Assembly: GCA_021325365.1 (NCBI GenBank)
Contig: JAJPHF010000013.1
Location: forward strand, 43,220 to 107,219
Direction: 5' to 3'
Source of the DNA: Pseudomonadota bacterium
Lineage (GTDB): Bacteria > Chloroflexota > UBA6077 > JAJPHF01
DNA: 64,000 nt
This document shows, piece after piece, positions 37,411 through 44,930 of this stretch. The notes beneath the pieces are model-generated. The model had not been told where the DNA came from. It saw nothing but the letters and a program-made list of their open reading frames with translations, and ran no database searches. Made by a program: the position numbers and the translations under genes. Each line of letters begins with the position of its first letter. Positions within the stretch are counted from its first letter, which is position 1.

Positions 37411-39231
37411 ATGGCGGCGTCGCCCGTCGAGGAAGTCAAGTCCCGCGTCGATCTGGTCGATCTCATCGGCAGTACCGTCGCGCTGCGGCAGGCCGGGCGG
37501 AGCTACCGCGCGCTCTGCCCGTTCCACAGCGAGAAGACCCCCTCCTTTTACGTCTTCCCCGAGACGCAGACCTGGAAGTGCTTCGGCTGTGGCGCCGGGG
37601 GCGACGCCTTCTCCTTCGTCATGCAGCGCGACAACCTGGAGTTTGGGGAGGCGCTGCGCGAGCTGGCCGCCCGCGCGGGCGTGGAGCTGGAGAGCCACGC
37701 CGACCCCGCGCGGCAGGAAGCGGACGACCGCCTGCGCCGCGCCAACGAGGCGGCCGCGCTGTACTATCACGCGCTGCTGATGCAGCAGCCGGCGGGGCAG
37801 GCCGCGCGCCGCTACGTCGAGGGCCGGGGCGTGACCGCCGAGACCTGCGAGCGCTTCACGCTCGGCTACGCGCCCGACGGCGGCAGCGCCCTGCGCGAGC
37901 ACCTGGCCGGCGCGGGCTTCACGACCGAGGACCTGCTAGCCGCGGGGCTGGTGGTCGAGCGCGACGAGGGCAGCGGCATCGTGCGCGACCGCTTCCGCCA
38001 CCGCCTGATGTTCCCGATCCGCGACCCGCAGGGCCGGACGATCGGCTTCGGCGGCCGCACGCTGACGCCCGATGGCGTGCCGAAATATCTGAACTCGCCG
38101 CAGACGCCGCTGTTCGAGAAGGGCAGCGTGCTCTACGCGCTCGACCAGGCGCGGGACACGATCCGCGCCGAGCGCCGCGCCGTGATCGTCGAGGGCTATC
38201 TGGACGCCGTGATGGCCCACCAGGGCGGCTTCCGCAACGTGGTGGCGGCGCTGGGCACGGCACTGGGCGAGCGCCAGCTCGGGCTGTTGGGCCGCATCAG
38301 CGACGAGATCGTCTTCGCCCTCGACCCCGACGCCGCGGGCGACAGCGCCACGCTGCGCAGCCTGGTGGTGGCGCGCGAGGCGCTGGCCAGCACGGTGCCC
38401 GTGCCCACGCGGCGAGGCATCCGCTACCAGGCGACGGCGCGCTGCACGCTACGGGTGGCGCAGTTGCCGGATGGGAAAGACCCGGACGAGCTGGTGCGGG
38501 CCGATCCGGGGCGCTGGCGCGAGCTGATCGCCACGGCACTGCCCGTGCTCGACTTCCTGTTCGACCGCCTGCCCTACCAACACGATCTGGCCTCGCCGCA
38601 GGGCAAGACGGCGGCCGTCGAGGAGCTGGTGCCCGCGCTGCGCGATCTCGCCGACCCGATCGAGCGCGCGCACTACGTGCAGCGGCTGGCGCGGGTGGTT
38701 GGCGTGCCGGAGACGGCGATCGCCGAGCTGACGCAGCCGAAGATGCGGCGGGCGCAGGCGGCGCCAACCACCGTGGAGCTGAAGCCCGACCTGGTGGAGG
38801 AGTACGCGCTGGCGCTGGCGGCGCTGGGCGTGCCGATTGCCACCGAGGACGAGCGGTATTTTGCGCGTCCGGAGTGCCGCGCGCTGCTCGCCTGGCTGCG
38901 CGCGGGCGGCGCGGGCGACCCGCCGCCCGGGCTGGAAGGGCCTTGGGCGACGGTACGGGCGCTGAAGGCCGAGTACGCCGATCAGCCGCCCGACCGGCTC
39001 CGCGTCGAGCTTGACATCAAACTACTAGAATTGCGAAAACGCCGCTTAGTTCTGGAGAAGCGGGAAATCGACAGCATCGTCCAGGATGAAGAGGGGGGGC
39101 CGCCGCGCGAGCTGTTCAAACAACTCGCCGTACTGGCGGCACAGCGGGCGGAAGCAGAGCGCGCGCAGGCGGCGCACGGCCGCGTCGAGGTCCGCCCGAC
39201 ACTTCCGGGTGGTCAAGGGGGGGGCCGGTGA
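37411..39231 (+). CDS. dnaG: DNA primase
   Basis: This 606-residue primase makes RNA primers for replication. The N-terminal zinc finger is [11 protein letters not shown] (about 37-40) with [13 protein letters not shown] (about 57-60). The catalytic core includes [19 protein letters not shown]. The TOPRIM acidic residues are in [13 protein letters not shown] and [15 protein letters not shown]-terminal helicase-binding region follows. ATG 37411 fits the family start ([16 protein letters not shown]). Its stop overlaps the sigA start by 3 bases. Confidence 0.96.
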   Translation: MAASPVEEVKSRVDLVDLIGSTVALRQAGRSYRALCPFHSEKTPSFYVFPETQTWKCFGCGAGGDAFSFVMQRDNLEFGEALRELAARAGVELESHADPARQEADDRLRRANEAAALYYHALLMQQPAGQAARRYVEGRGVTAETCERFTLGYAPDGGSALREHLAGAGFTTEDLLAAGLVVERDEGSGIVRDRFRHRLMFPIRDPQGRTIGFGGRTLTPDGVPKYLNSPQTPLFEKGSVLYALDQARDTIRAERRAVIVEGYLDAVMAHQGGFRNVVAALGTALGERQLGLLGRISDEIVFALDPDAAGDSATLRSLVVAREALASTVPVPTRRGIRYQATARCTLRVAQLPDGKDPDELVRADPGRWRELIATALPVLDFLFDRLPYQHDLASPQGKTAAVEELVPALRDLADPIERAHYVQRLARVVGVPETAIAELTQPKMRRAQAAPTTVELKPDLVEEYALALAALGVPIATEDERYFARPECRALLAWLRAGGAGDPPPGLEGPWATVRALKAEYADQPPDRLRVELDIKLLELRKRRLVLEKREIDSIVQDEEGGPPRELFKQLAVLAAQRAEAERAQAAHGRVEVRPTLPGGQGGGR

Positions 39232-40892
39232 GTGAGGACACGGTCGTCGAGACGCGAAGCGAGGCGGCGCTCGCGTCGGCCGAGGTCGGCCGGCGACCCG
39301 ACAACGGCCTGCTCGTCGACGATCCGGTACAACTGCCCGAACTAGTGCTGCCTGATGAGCCATCCGACGCCGCGCTGGCCGCCGTCGAGGCGGGCAGGGA
39401 GGACGACGTCCTAGAGCCGGTGGCGACCGAGGAGGCGCTGGAGGCGCTGGAGGCGCTGGACCCCGGCGCCATGACGCTGGCGGTCGGGACCAACGGCCTG
39501 CGTCCCGCGTCGAACGGCACCCACCACGACGCCGGCCTGTTGGACGAGCCCACCGCGGCCGACCTGGAGCTGCTGGATGCCGAGCCCGAGAGCGAGGCGC
39601 CCGCCCAAGCGGGCGAGGTCGAAGGGCTCGAAGACCACATCCGGGTGTACCTGCGCGAGATCGGGCGGGTACATCTCCTCAAGTGGGAAGACGAGAAGCG
39701 GCTCGCCCGCGCGATGGAAGAGGGCGCGTATTTGGACGAGCTGGAAGAACAGCTCGCGGTCGAGCGCGCGCGTTTCGTCGAGGCCACCGAGATTCTTAAC
39801 CGCGCCTACGAACAGTGGCACAAATACTACCGCTACATCCATTTGATGTACCAGCCGGCCGAGCTTACCGTGCCCGCGCTGCAAGAAACCTACTATCAGC
39901 TTGGGCAGCACGTGGACCTTTCGGACGAGCGCGCCGCTGAGCTGGCCAAGGAAACCGGCCAGTCCCCCGAGGAGACGCGCGCTTGCATTTTCAAGCTGTC
40001 GGTGCTCTGTCGGCTGCTCCCCGAGAACGTGCGCTTCCAGGCCGCGCAGGACGTGGTGCGGACGGGCGAGCCCCGTTCCGCCGACGACATGCAGGAGTGG
40101 CTGCGCAAGGAATATCCGGGCTACGCGCAGTGGGCCGAGGACTACTGCGCGAAGGTCCGCAACCGCGCCGAGGACGCGCGGGCGCGCCTCACCGAGGCGA
40201 ACCTGCGGCTGGTGGTCAGCGTTGCGAAGAAGTACATCGGCCGCGGCATGTCGCTACTCGACCTGATCCAGGAAGGCAACATCGGCCTGATCCGCGCGGT
40301 CGAGAAGTTCGAGTACCGCAAGGGCTTCAAGTTCAGTACCTACGCCACGTGGTGGATTCGCCAGGCGATCACCCGGGCCATCGCGGACCAGGCGCGCACC
40401 ATCCGCATTCCGGTCCATATGGTCGAGACCATCAACAAGCTGAGCCGCCTCTACCGTCGGCTCACGCAGGAGAAAGGCCGCGAGCCGACCTCCGAGGAGA
40501 TCGGCCAGGAGATGGAGATCTCGCCGGAGCGGGTGCGGGAGATCCAGAAGGTGTCCCAGGAGCCCGTCTCGCTGGAGACGCCGATCGGCGAGGAGGACGA
40601 CAGCCACCTCGGCGACTTCATCGAGGACCAGGCCGCGCCGTCGCCGTCCGAGGTGGCATCGTACCAGATGCTCAAGGAGCAGGTCGAAGAGGCGCTCGAC
40701 TCGCTGTCGGGCCGCGAGCGCCGCGTGCTCCAATTGCGCTTCGGCCTGGACGACGGGCGCCAGCGCACGCTGGAAGAGGTTGGGCACGAGTTCGGCGTGA
40801 CGCGCGAGCGCATTCGTCAGATCGAGGCGAAGGCGCTCCGCAAGCTGCGCCACCCCACCCGCTCGAAGAAGCTCAAGGACTACCTAGACTAA
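39228..40892 (+). CDS. rpoD: Primary RNA polymerase sigma factor
   Basis: This is a 554-residue sigma-70. An acidic low-complexity N-terminus (about 1-130) takes the place of region 1.1. Region 1.2 is [23 protein letters not shown]. Regions 2.1-2.4 include [35 protein letters not shown] (here about 320-355) and [14 protein letters not shown]. Region 3 follows, and region 4.2 is [29 protein letters not shown] 39228 overlaps the dnaG stop, the usual macromolecular-synthesis arrangement. A 14-bp hairpin follows the stop by 18 bp. Confidence 0.96.
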   Translation: MSEDTVVETRSEAALASAEVGRRPDNGLLVDDPVQLPELVLPDEPSDAALAAVEAGREDDVLEPVATEEALEALEALDPGAMTLAVGTNGLRPASNGTHHDAGLLDEPTAADLELLDAEPESEAPAQAGEVEGLEDHIRVYLREIGRVHLLKWEDEKRLARAMEEGAYLDELEEQLAVERARFVEATEILNRAYEQWHKYYRYIHLMYQPAELTVPALQETYYQLGQHVDLSDERAAELAKETGQSPEETRACIFKLSVLCRLLPENVRFQAAQDVVRTGEPRSADDMQEWLRKEYPGYAQWAEDYCAKVRNRAEDARARLTEANLRLVVSVAKKYIGRGMSLLDLIQEGNIGLIRAVEKFEYRKGFKFSTYATWWIRQAITRAIADQARTIRIPVHMVETINKLSRLYRRLTQEKGREPTSEEIGQEMEISPERVREIQKVSQEPVSLETPIGEEDDSHLGDFIEDQAAPSPSEVASYQMLKEQVEEALDSLSGRERRVLQLRFGLDDGRQRTLEEVGHEFGVTRERIRQIEAKALRKLRHPTRSKKLKDYLD

Positions 40893-40896
40893 GCCC

Positions 40897-40963
40897 TCGG
40901 CCAGGGATACTGTGTCTGTTTGGCTTCGCCAAACAGACACACTAACCTGGGCCGGCCGCTTAG
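40897..40963. repeat. Dispersed hairpin element, copy B (likely sigA terminator)
   Basis: A perfect 14-bp stem, TGTGTCTGTTTGGC (40911-40924) with 40928-40941, has loop TTC. Outer arms CGGCCAGG and CCTGGGCC follow, with GCTTAG at 40958-40963. It matches copy A at 33025-33090. Its position just after sigA suggests it also ends that transcript, although no T-run follows. Confidence 0.8.
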
Positions 40964-40988
40964 TACCTCGTCAAGGATGATTTGCTAG

Positions 40989-41008
40989 GTGTTGGCACCT
41001 GCCAACAC
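40989..41008. terminator. Hairpin between convergent sigA and SIMPL genes
   Basis: GTGTTGGC (40989-40996) and GCCAACAC (41001-41008) form a perfect 8-bp stem with loop ACCT. On the minus strand it lies about 35 bp after the SIMPL gene. T-runs are short, so this is a tentative terminator. Confidence 0.45.
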
Positions 41009-41043
41009 AGAGCAATTGGCTGTTGACGGACTACTAGCCCACC

Positions 41044-41874
41044 TCACTCGAACAGGAAGGCCACCTGCGCGCGCGTGCGGATCGTCAGCTCCCCGCCCGC
41101 GACGGGGGGCGGGGGCGCGGGCGCGGACGCCTGTGGCGCGATCGCGGGGATCTCGGGGAAGACGTTGTAAGCGTTCCCGTACCCCGCCTCCTCCTGGACG
41201 CTCTGGATGCCCACGACCCGCAGGCCGAGCGACGCGGCCAGGGCGTCCGCCCGGGCACGGGCCGACTGGGCCGCGTCGGCGAGCGCCTGCTGGTGCAGCC
41301 CGGTCGTATCGCGGATGCGGAAGGTGAGGCCGCCGACCTGATTGGCGCCCGCGCCTAGCGCGGCGTCGAGCAGCTCGCTAGCGCGGTCCACCTCGCTCAC
41401 GGTGATGGTGACGTTGTTGCTGGCCTGGTAGCCGATGATCTCGCCCGGCTGGTAGGGCGAGCCAGCTCCATACGGCAGCGCCGGCTGCGGCACGCTCGCC
41501 GGGCCCGGGCCGACGGGATTCGGCGGCGGCGCGTAGCGCGGCGTGACGGTCAGGCCGCTCGTCCGGATGTCCTGCGGGCGCACGCCCCGCACCTGCAGGG
41601 CAGCGAGAACATTCGTCATCTGGCGGCTGTTCTCGCCGGTCGCCTCGACCGCTGTCTTCCCCTGGGTCTGCACGCCGAGCGACACGTAGGCGACGTCGGG
41701 CGCGGCGCTGGCGGTACCTTCGCCCGCCACCGTGAGCGTGCGGGGGGCGGGCGTCGGCTGCACCATCTGGGCCGGGGCCGTGGTCGCGAGGGCGCTCGCT
41801 CCCAGCGCCACCGCGCCGAGCGCGATGGCGAACAGGGCGACGAGCCGGGCGGTGCTAGGCTCAACGTTGCGCAT
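41044..41874 (-). CDS. Secreted SIMPL-domain (DUF541) protein
   Basis: This 276-residue exported protein has a signal sequence (ARLVALFAIALGAVALGASALA) and a SIMPL domain: RTLTVAGEGTASAAPDVAYVSLGVQTQG, DIRTSGLTVTPRY, IIGYQASNNVTITVSEVDRASELLDAALGAGAN, and the end ELTIRTRAQVAFLFE. Homologues such as YggE and BP26 reduce oxidative stress by an unknown mechanism. A 25-residue Pro/Gly insertion follows the TPRY motif. GAGGGGAGCC precedes the ATG on this strand. Confidence 0.9.
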   Translation of the reverse strand: MRNVEPSTARLVALFAIALGAVALGASALATTAPAQMVQPTPAPRTLTVAGEGTASAAPDVAYVSLGVQTQGKTAVEATGENSRQMTNVLAALQVRGVRPQDIRTSGLTVTPRYAPPPNPVGPGPASVPQPALPYGAGSPYQPGEIIGYQASNNVTITVSEVDRASELLDAALGAGANQVGGLTFRIRDTTGLHQQALADAAQSARARADALAASLGLRVVGIQSVQEEAGYGNAYNVFPEIPAIAPQASAPAPPPPVAGGELTIRTRAQVAFLFE

Positions 41875-42124
41875 GGCTCCCCTCCTGTGCGCGCATAAGC
41901 CACGTCCCAGGATGCCGTAGCCGCTCGGTTACGGGTAGAGGGCCAGCCCCCGACTCGCTATGGGGACAGCGCCTCTACCGGCCGGGAGCCGCCCGGCGAG
42001 CCGCGCCACGGTTTACGCACCGCCCGTCGGTGCCCTATCCTTGCGACAGCCACGCCGCGCGGCGGCGCGACGCCGTGGGCGATTACGCGACGCTCCACCC
42101 AACGGCGCGAAGGAGGTGTGTCCC

Positions 42125-42514
42125 ATGCCGAAGCAGATCATCCAGCCGGCGGGCCTGCCCAATCCCGGCCCGAGCCGCGCGTACTCGCACGGCGTGCGGT
42201 CGGGCAACCTGCTGTTCCTGGCGGGCCAGACGGGTCACGACGCGCAGGCCGAACCGGGCCAGGGGCGCTTCGAGGCGCAGACGCGCCGCGCCTTCGCCCG
42301 CATCCAGACGATCCTGGAAGCAGCCGGCGGCTCGCTGGACAACCTGGTGACGATGACGGTGTTTATCACCGACATCCGCTACGGCGACGAGTTCGTGCGG
42401 CTGCGTGGGGAGATCTTGCAGCGGGACTTCCCGGCCAGCGCACTGATCGGCGTAAGCCATCTCGCCAGTCCCGACGCGCTGCTGGAGATCCAGGCCATCG
42501 CCGCCTTCGACTAA
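42125..42514 (+). CDS. RidA-family protein (enamine/imine deaminase fold)
   Basis: The 129-residue YjgF/RidA-fold protein has SRAYSHGVRSGNLLFLAGQTG, RRAFARIQTILEAAGGSLDNLVTMTVFITDI and a final LLEIQAIAAFD. In active RidA a key Arg precedes Leu-Pro in the last motif; here the segment reads VSHLASPDALLEIQ, with His instead. It may therefore belong to the Rid subfamilies without imine deaminase activity. AAGGAGGTGTG precedes ATG 42125. It lies just before the TPP riboswitch operon but is not under its control. Confidence 0.88.
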   Translation: MPKQIIQPAGLPNPGPSRAYSHGVRSGNLLFLAGQTGHDAQAEPGQGRFEAQTRRAFARIQTILEAAGGSLDNLVTMTVFITDIRYGDEFVRLRGEILQRDFPASALIGVSHLASPDALLEIQAIAAFD

Positions 42515-42659
42515 CGGGCGGCGCTCCGCGATCGGCCAACGGGAGGACAGGAACCCATGCGCTGCAGCTAGTGCGTGACGAGTCGCGCGCTAGCTGCTGT
42601 TGCGCGGGGAGTGACACTCGGCATAGACTAAGGGCGCACAACTGAATAACGGGACCGGT

Positions 42660-42741
42660 CTGCAGGGGGAGCGAGCAGCTGAGAGGCGGGATCAAGCCCA
42701 CCAACCCCTCGAACCTGATCTCGGCAAGCCGCGCGGGGCAG
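42660..42741 (+). ncRNA. TPP riboswitch (THI element) aptamer
   Basis: The sequence has the two invariant blocks of the thiamine-pyrophosphate aptamer, CTGAGAGG near 42679-42686 and GAACCTGATCTCGGCAAGCC from about 42711. A closing stem CTGC/GCAG pairs 42660-42663 with 42738-42741. AGGGGGAGC near the 5' end is also typical. It binds TPP and lowers expression of downstream thiamine genes. A possible promoter is TTGCGC (42600) with TAGACT (42624). The expression platform is the terminator at 42858-42898. Confidence 0.92.
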
Positions 42742-42857
42742 CACAACGCTCCGTGGCCGGCGAGTTGGCGTATGCAGGCCCGCATACGTCGGCACGCAGG
42801 TTACGAAGAGCCCGAGCTTCGGCGGAAGACGAGCGTAGGGAATGCGGCCGACGACGG

Positions 42858-42898
42858 GACCATCGGTGCCCGCCTTCGGGCGCGCGATGGTCTTTTTT
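42858..42898 (+). terminator. Intrinsic terminator of the TPP riboswitch
   Basis: GACCATCG (42858-42865) pairs with CGATGGTC (42885-42892), with an inner GCCCG/CGGGC stem, and six T residues follow immediately. It lies about 115 bp after the aptamer and 25 bp before the first gene, so TPP binding probably causes transcription termination. Confidence 0.92.
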
Positions 42899-42922
42899 GT
42901 TGCCCGCGATGAGGAGACGACG

Positions 42923-43834
42923 ATGGACGCGAGCGCCACGAGTCCTACTCCCACCCGGCTGCGCGTGTTCGATCATGGCGGCTGGGCGCTACCCTGGCGC
43001 GTGGCCCAGGCGGAGGGCGACTTCGCCGCCGAGGGGCTGGACGTCGAGATTCTCGCCTGGGACCCCTCACCGCAGGTCCAGGCGGCCGGCACGGCGAACC
43101 TGCAGACCGCCGAGAAGGAGAGCAAGTTCGCCGCCGGCCAGGTGGACGTGTACGGCGCCTGCGAGTGGGGGCTCATCAAGCGCATCGCCGACCTGGGCGT
43201 GGGGCGCATCATGGGGATGCGGCGCAACATGGGCATGCCGATGAAGCTCTTCGTCATGCCGGCGAGCGGCGTCACGGAGATCGGCCAGCTCGCGGGCCGG
43301 CCCGTCGCCATCAACGAGAACTCGGGCTCGCACTACGTGGCCGTCGAGGTGATGGAGCAGTACATGCCCCGCGACCAGATCAACCTGGTCCACATCGGCG
43401 AGCCGCCCGCGCGCTACCAGGCGCTGGTCGAGGGCCGCATCGCCGGCGCGTTCATCCTGGAGCCGTACTCGACGCTGGCGGAGATCCAGGGCGCGCGCTG
43501 CCTGGCGTCCTATCCGGGCCGCGGCGGCGTCGTGGTCGGTGAGAGCCTGCCGCCGGAGGTGCAGGAGCGCTTCCGCCGGGCTGTGAGCCGCGCCGTGGAG
43601 CGCCTGAACGCCGATCCCGAGCGCTACAAGGAGTATCTCGTGGGGCCGCTCGCGCGCAGCGGGATCGCGCCCGAGCTGATCGCGCAGGTCCGGGAGCGGC
43701 TCGTGATGCCGCGCTACGACGCGCCCGAGGCCTACGAGGAAGACGCCTTCGCGGAGTGCTACGACTGGATGCGCGACCGCGCCATGATCCGCGACGGCGT
43801 GGCCTACCGCGACGTCGTGCTGAGCGAGAAGTAG
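42923..43834 (+). CDS. NMT1/THI5-like substrate-binding-fold protein without signal peptide
   Basis: The 303-residue protein has a periplasmic-binding-protein type 2 fold of the NMT1/THI5 group: RVFDHGGWALPWRVAQAEGDF, GLDVEILAW, QVDVYGACEWGLIKRIAD, GQLAGRPVAINENSGSHY and LVEGRIAGAFILEPYST. Related bacterial ThiY/SsuA proteins bind thiamine precursors or sulfonates, and yeast Thi5 makes the pyrimidine itself. No export signal or lipobox is seen, which is odd for a binding protein; the CCCFC motif of Thi5 is also absent. ATG 42923 follows GAGGAG by six bases. First gene after the riboswitch. Confidence 0.85.
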   Translation: MDASATSPTPTRLRVFDHGGWALPWRVAQAEGDFAAEGLDVEILAWDPSPQVQAAGTANLQTAEKESKFAAGQVDVYGACEWGLIKRIADLGVGRIMGMRRNMGMPMKLFVMPASGVTEIGQLAGRPVAINENSGSHYVAVEVMEQYMPRDQINLVHIGEPPARYQALVEGRIAGAFILEPYSTLAEIQGARCLASYPGRGGVVVGESLPPEVQERFRRAVSRAVERLNADPERYKEYLVGPLARSGIAPELIAQVRERLVMPRYDAPEAYEEDAFAECYDWMRDRAMIRDGVAYRDVVLSEK

Positions 43835-43841
43835 CCCGAAG

Positions 43842-44930
43842 ATGTCACGCTCAGCACTCAGCACACAGCGGGGCGCGGCAAGCGGCGCCCCCACGGCCCT
43901 CGTCACGCGGCGGCGGCTGCTGGCGGGCGGCGCGCTCGGGCTCGGGGCGCTGGCGCTCGGCGCCGCCTGCGCGCCCTCGGCCCCTGCGGTTGCGACGGGG
44001 CAAGGCGCGGGTGGCGGCAGAGCGCCCGAGCGACTGCGCTTCGTCTCCTGGAGCCAGCCGCGCGCCGAGCAGGCCAACCTGTTCGTCGCGCAAGACCTGG
44101 GCTACTACCGCGACCAAGGGATCGAGTTCGAGTACGTGCCGGGCAATGGCTCGGGCGACGCGCTGAAGCAGCTGCTGGCCGGGAACGCCGACGTGGGGTT
44201 CGTCGGGCCCGAGGCGATCTACTTCACGGTCGATCAGGGCGGCGACGCGGTCGGCATCTACAACATCTACCCGCAGAGCATCTTTAGCATCATCTCCTGG
44301 CCCGAGGCGGGGATTCGCGCGCCCGCCGACCTGCGGGGCAAGACCATCGGCGTGCTCAGCCAGGCCAGCGGCAGCCGCTACGTCGTGCTCACGCTGCTGG
44401 CGCTCGCCGGCCTGAAGGAGGCCGACGTCACGCTGGTGGCGACCGGGCCAAACCCGGCGCCGCTGCTAGAGCGCAAGGTGGACGCCTGGTCGTCGCTGAC
44501 CACCACGGCGGCCGACCTGGAGGAGCAGACGGGCCAGACCTTCAACCAGCTACTCGCCCGCGACCACCTGAACCTGCCGACCGACGTGTTCGCCACGACG
44601 CGCGACAACTACAACCGGCGCAGCGACCTGCTCATCCACTTCCTCCGGGCGGTGCGCCAGGGCACGGAGTACATGATCGCCCACCCGGACGAGGCCGCCG
44701 CGATCAGCGTGCAGCACGCGCTCGACATCAAGGACGCGGCGAAAGCCGAGAAGGTCATCCGCGCCTTCGCCGACGCCTCGAAACCCGATACCACCGGCAC
44801 ACAAGACCTGGGCACCTTCAACCTGACCGTGCTGGGCGAGGGCGCGCGCCTGTACCAGCAAGCGGGCCTCGTCAAGACGCGGGTGGACGTGACCCGCTAT
44901 TTCACCAACGACCTGGTGGCGCGCGTATGA
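43842..44930 (+). CDS. ABC transporter substrate-binding lipoprotein (ThiY/SsuA-like)
   Basis: This 362-residue protein begins with a tail encoded by heptamer repeats (SRSALSTQRG). A twin-arginine and lipobox leader follows, VTRRRLLAGG..ALALGAAC, with Cys43 as the likely lipidated residue. The NMT1/THI5-like domain shows LRFVSWSQPRAEQANLFVAQDLGYY, GIEFEYVPGNGSGDALKQLLAGNADVGF and LRGKTIGVLSQASGSRY. It should capture the ligand outside the membrane for the ABC pair at 49249-51007. Its stop overlaps the ADH start by 4 bp. Confidence 0.9.
   Translation: MSRSALSTQRGAASGAPTALVTRRRLLAGGALGLGALALGAACAPSAPAVATGQGAGGGRAPERLRFVSWSQPRAEQANLFVAQDLGYYRDQGIEFEYVPGNGSGDALKQLLAGNADVGFVGPEAIYFTVDQGGDAVGIYNIYPQSIFSIISWPEAGIRAPADLRGKTIGVLSQASGSRYVVLTLLALAGLKEADVTLVATGPNPAPLLERKVDAWSSLTTTAADLEEQTGQTFNQLLARDHLNLPTDVFATTRDNYNRRSDLLIHFLRAVRQGTEYMIAHPDEAAAISVQHALDIKDAAKAEKVIRAFADASKPDTTGTQDLGTFNLTVLGEGARLYQQAGLVKTRVDVTRYFTNDLVARV
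43849..43869. repeat. Heptamer repeat (ACTCAGC-type), three units
   Basis: GCTCAGC, ACTCAGC and ACACAGC are tandem at 43849-43869. They lie inside the first codons of the lipoprotein gene. Similar heptamers occur at 47574-47601, 50051-50096 (inverted) and 50249-50262. Confidence 0.75.
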
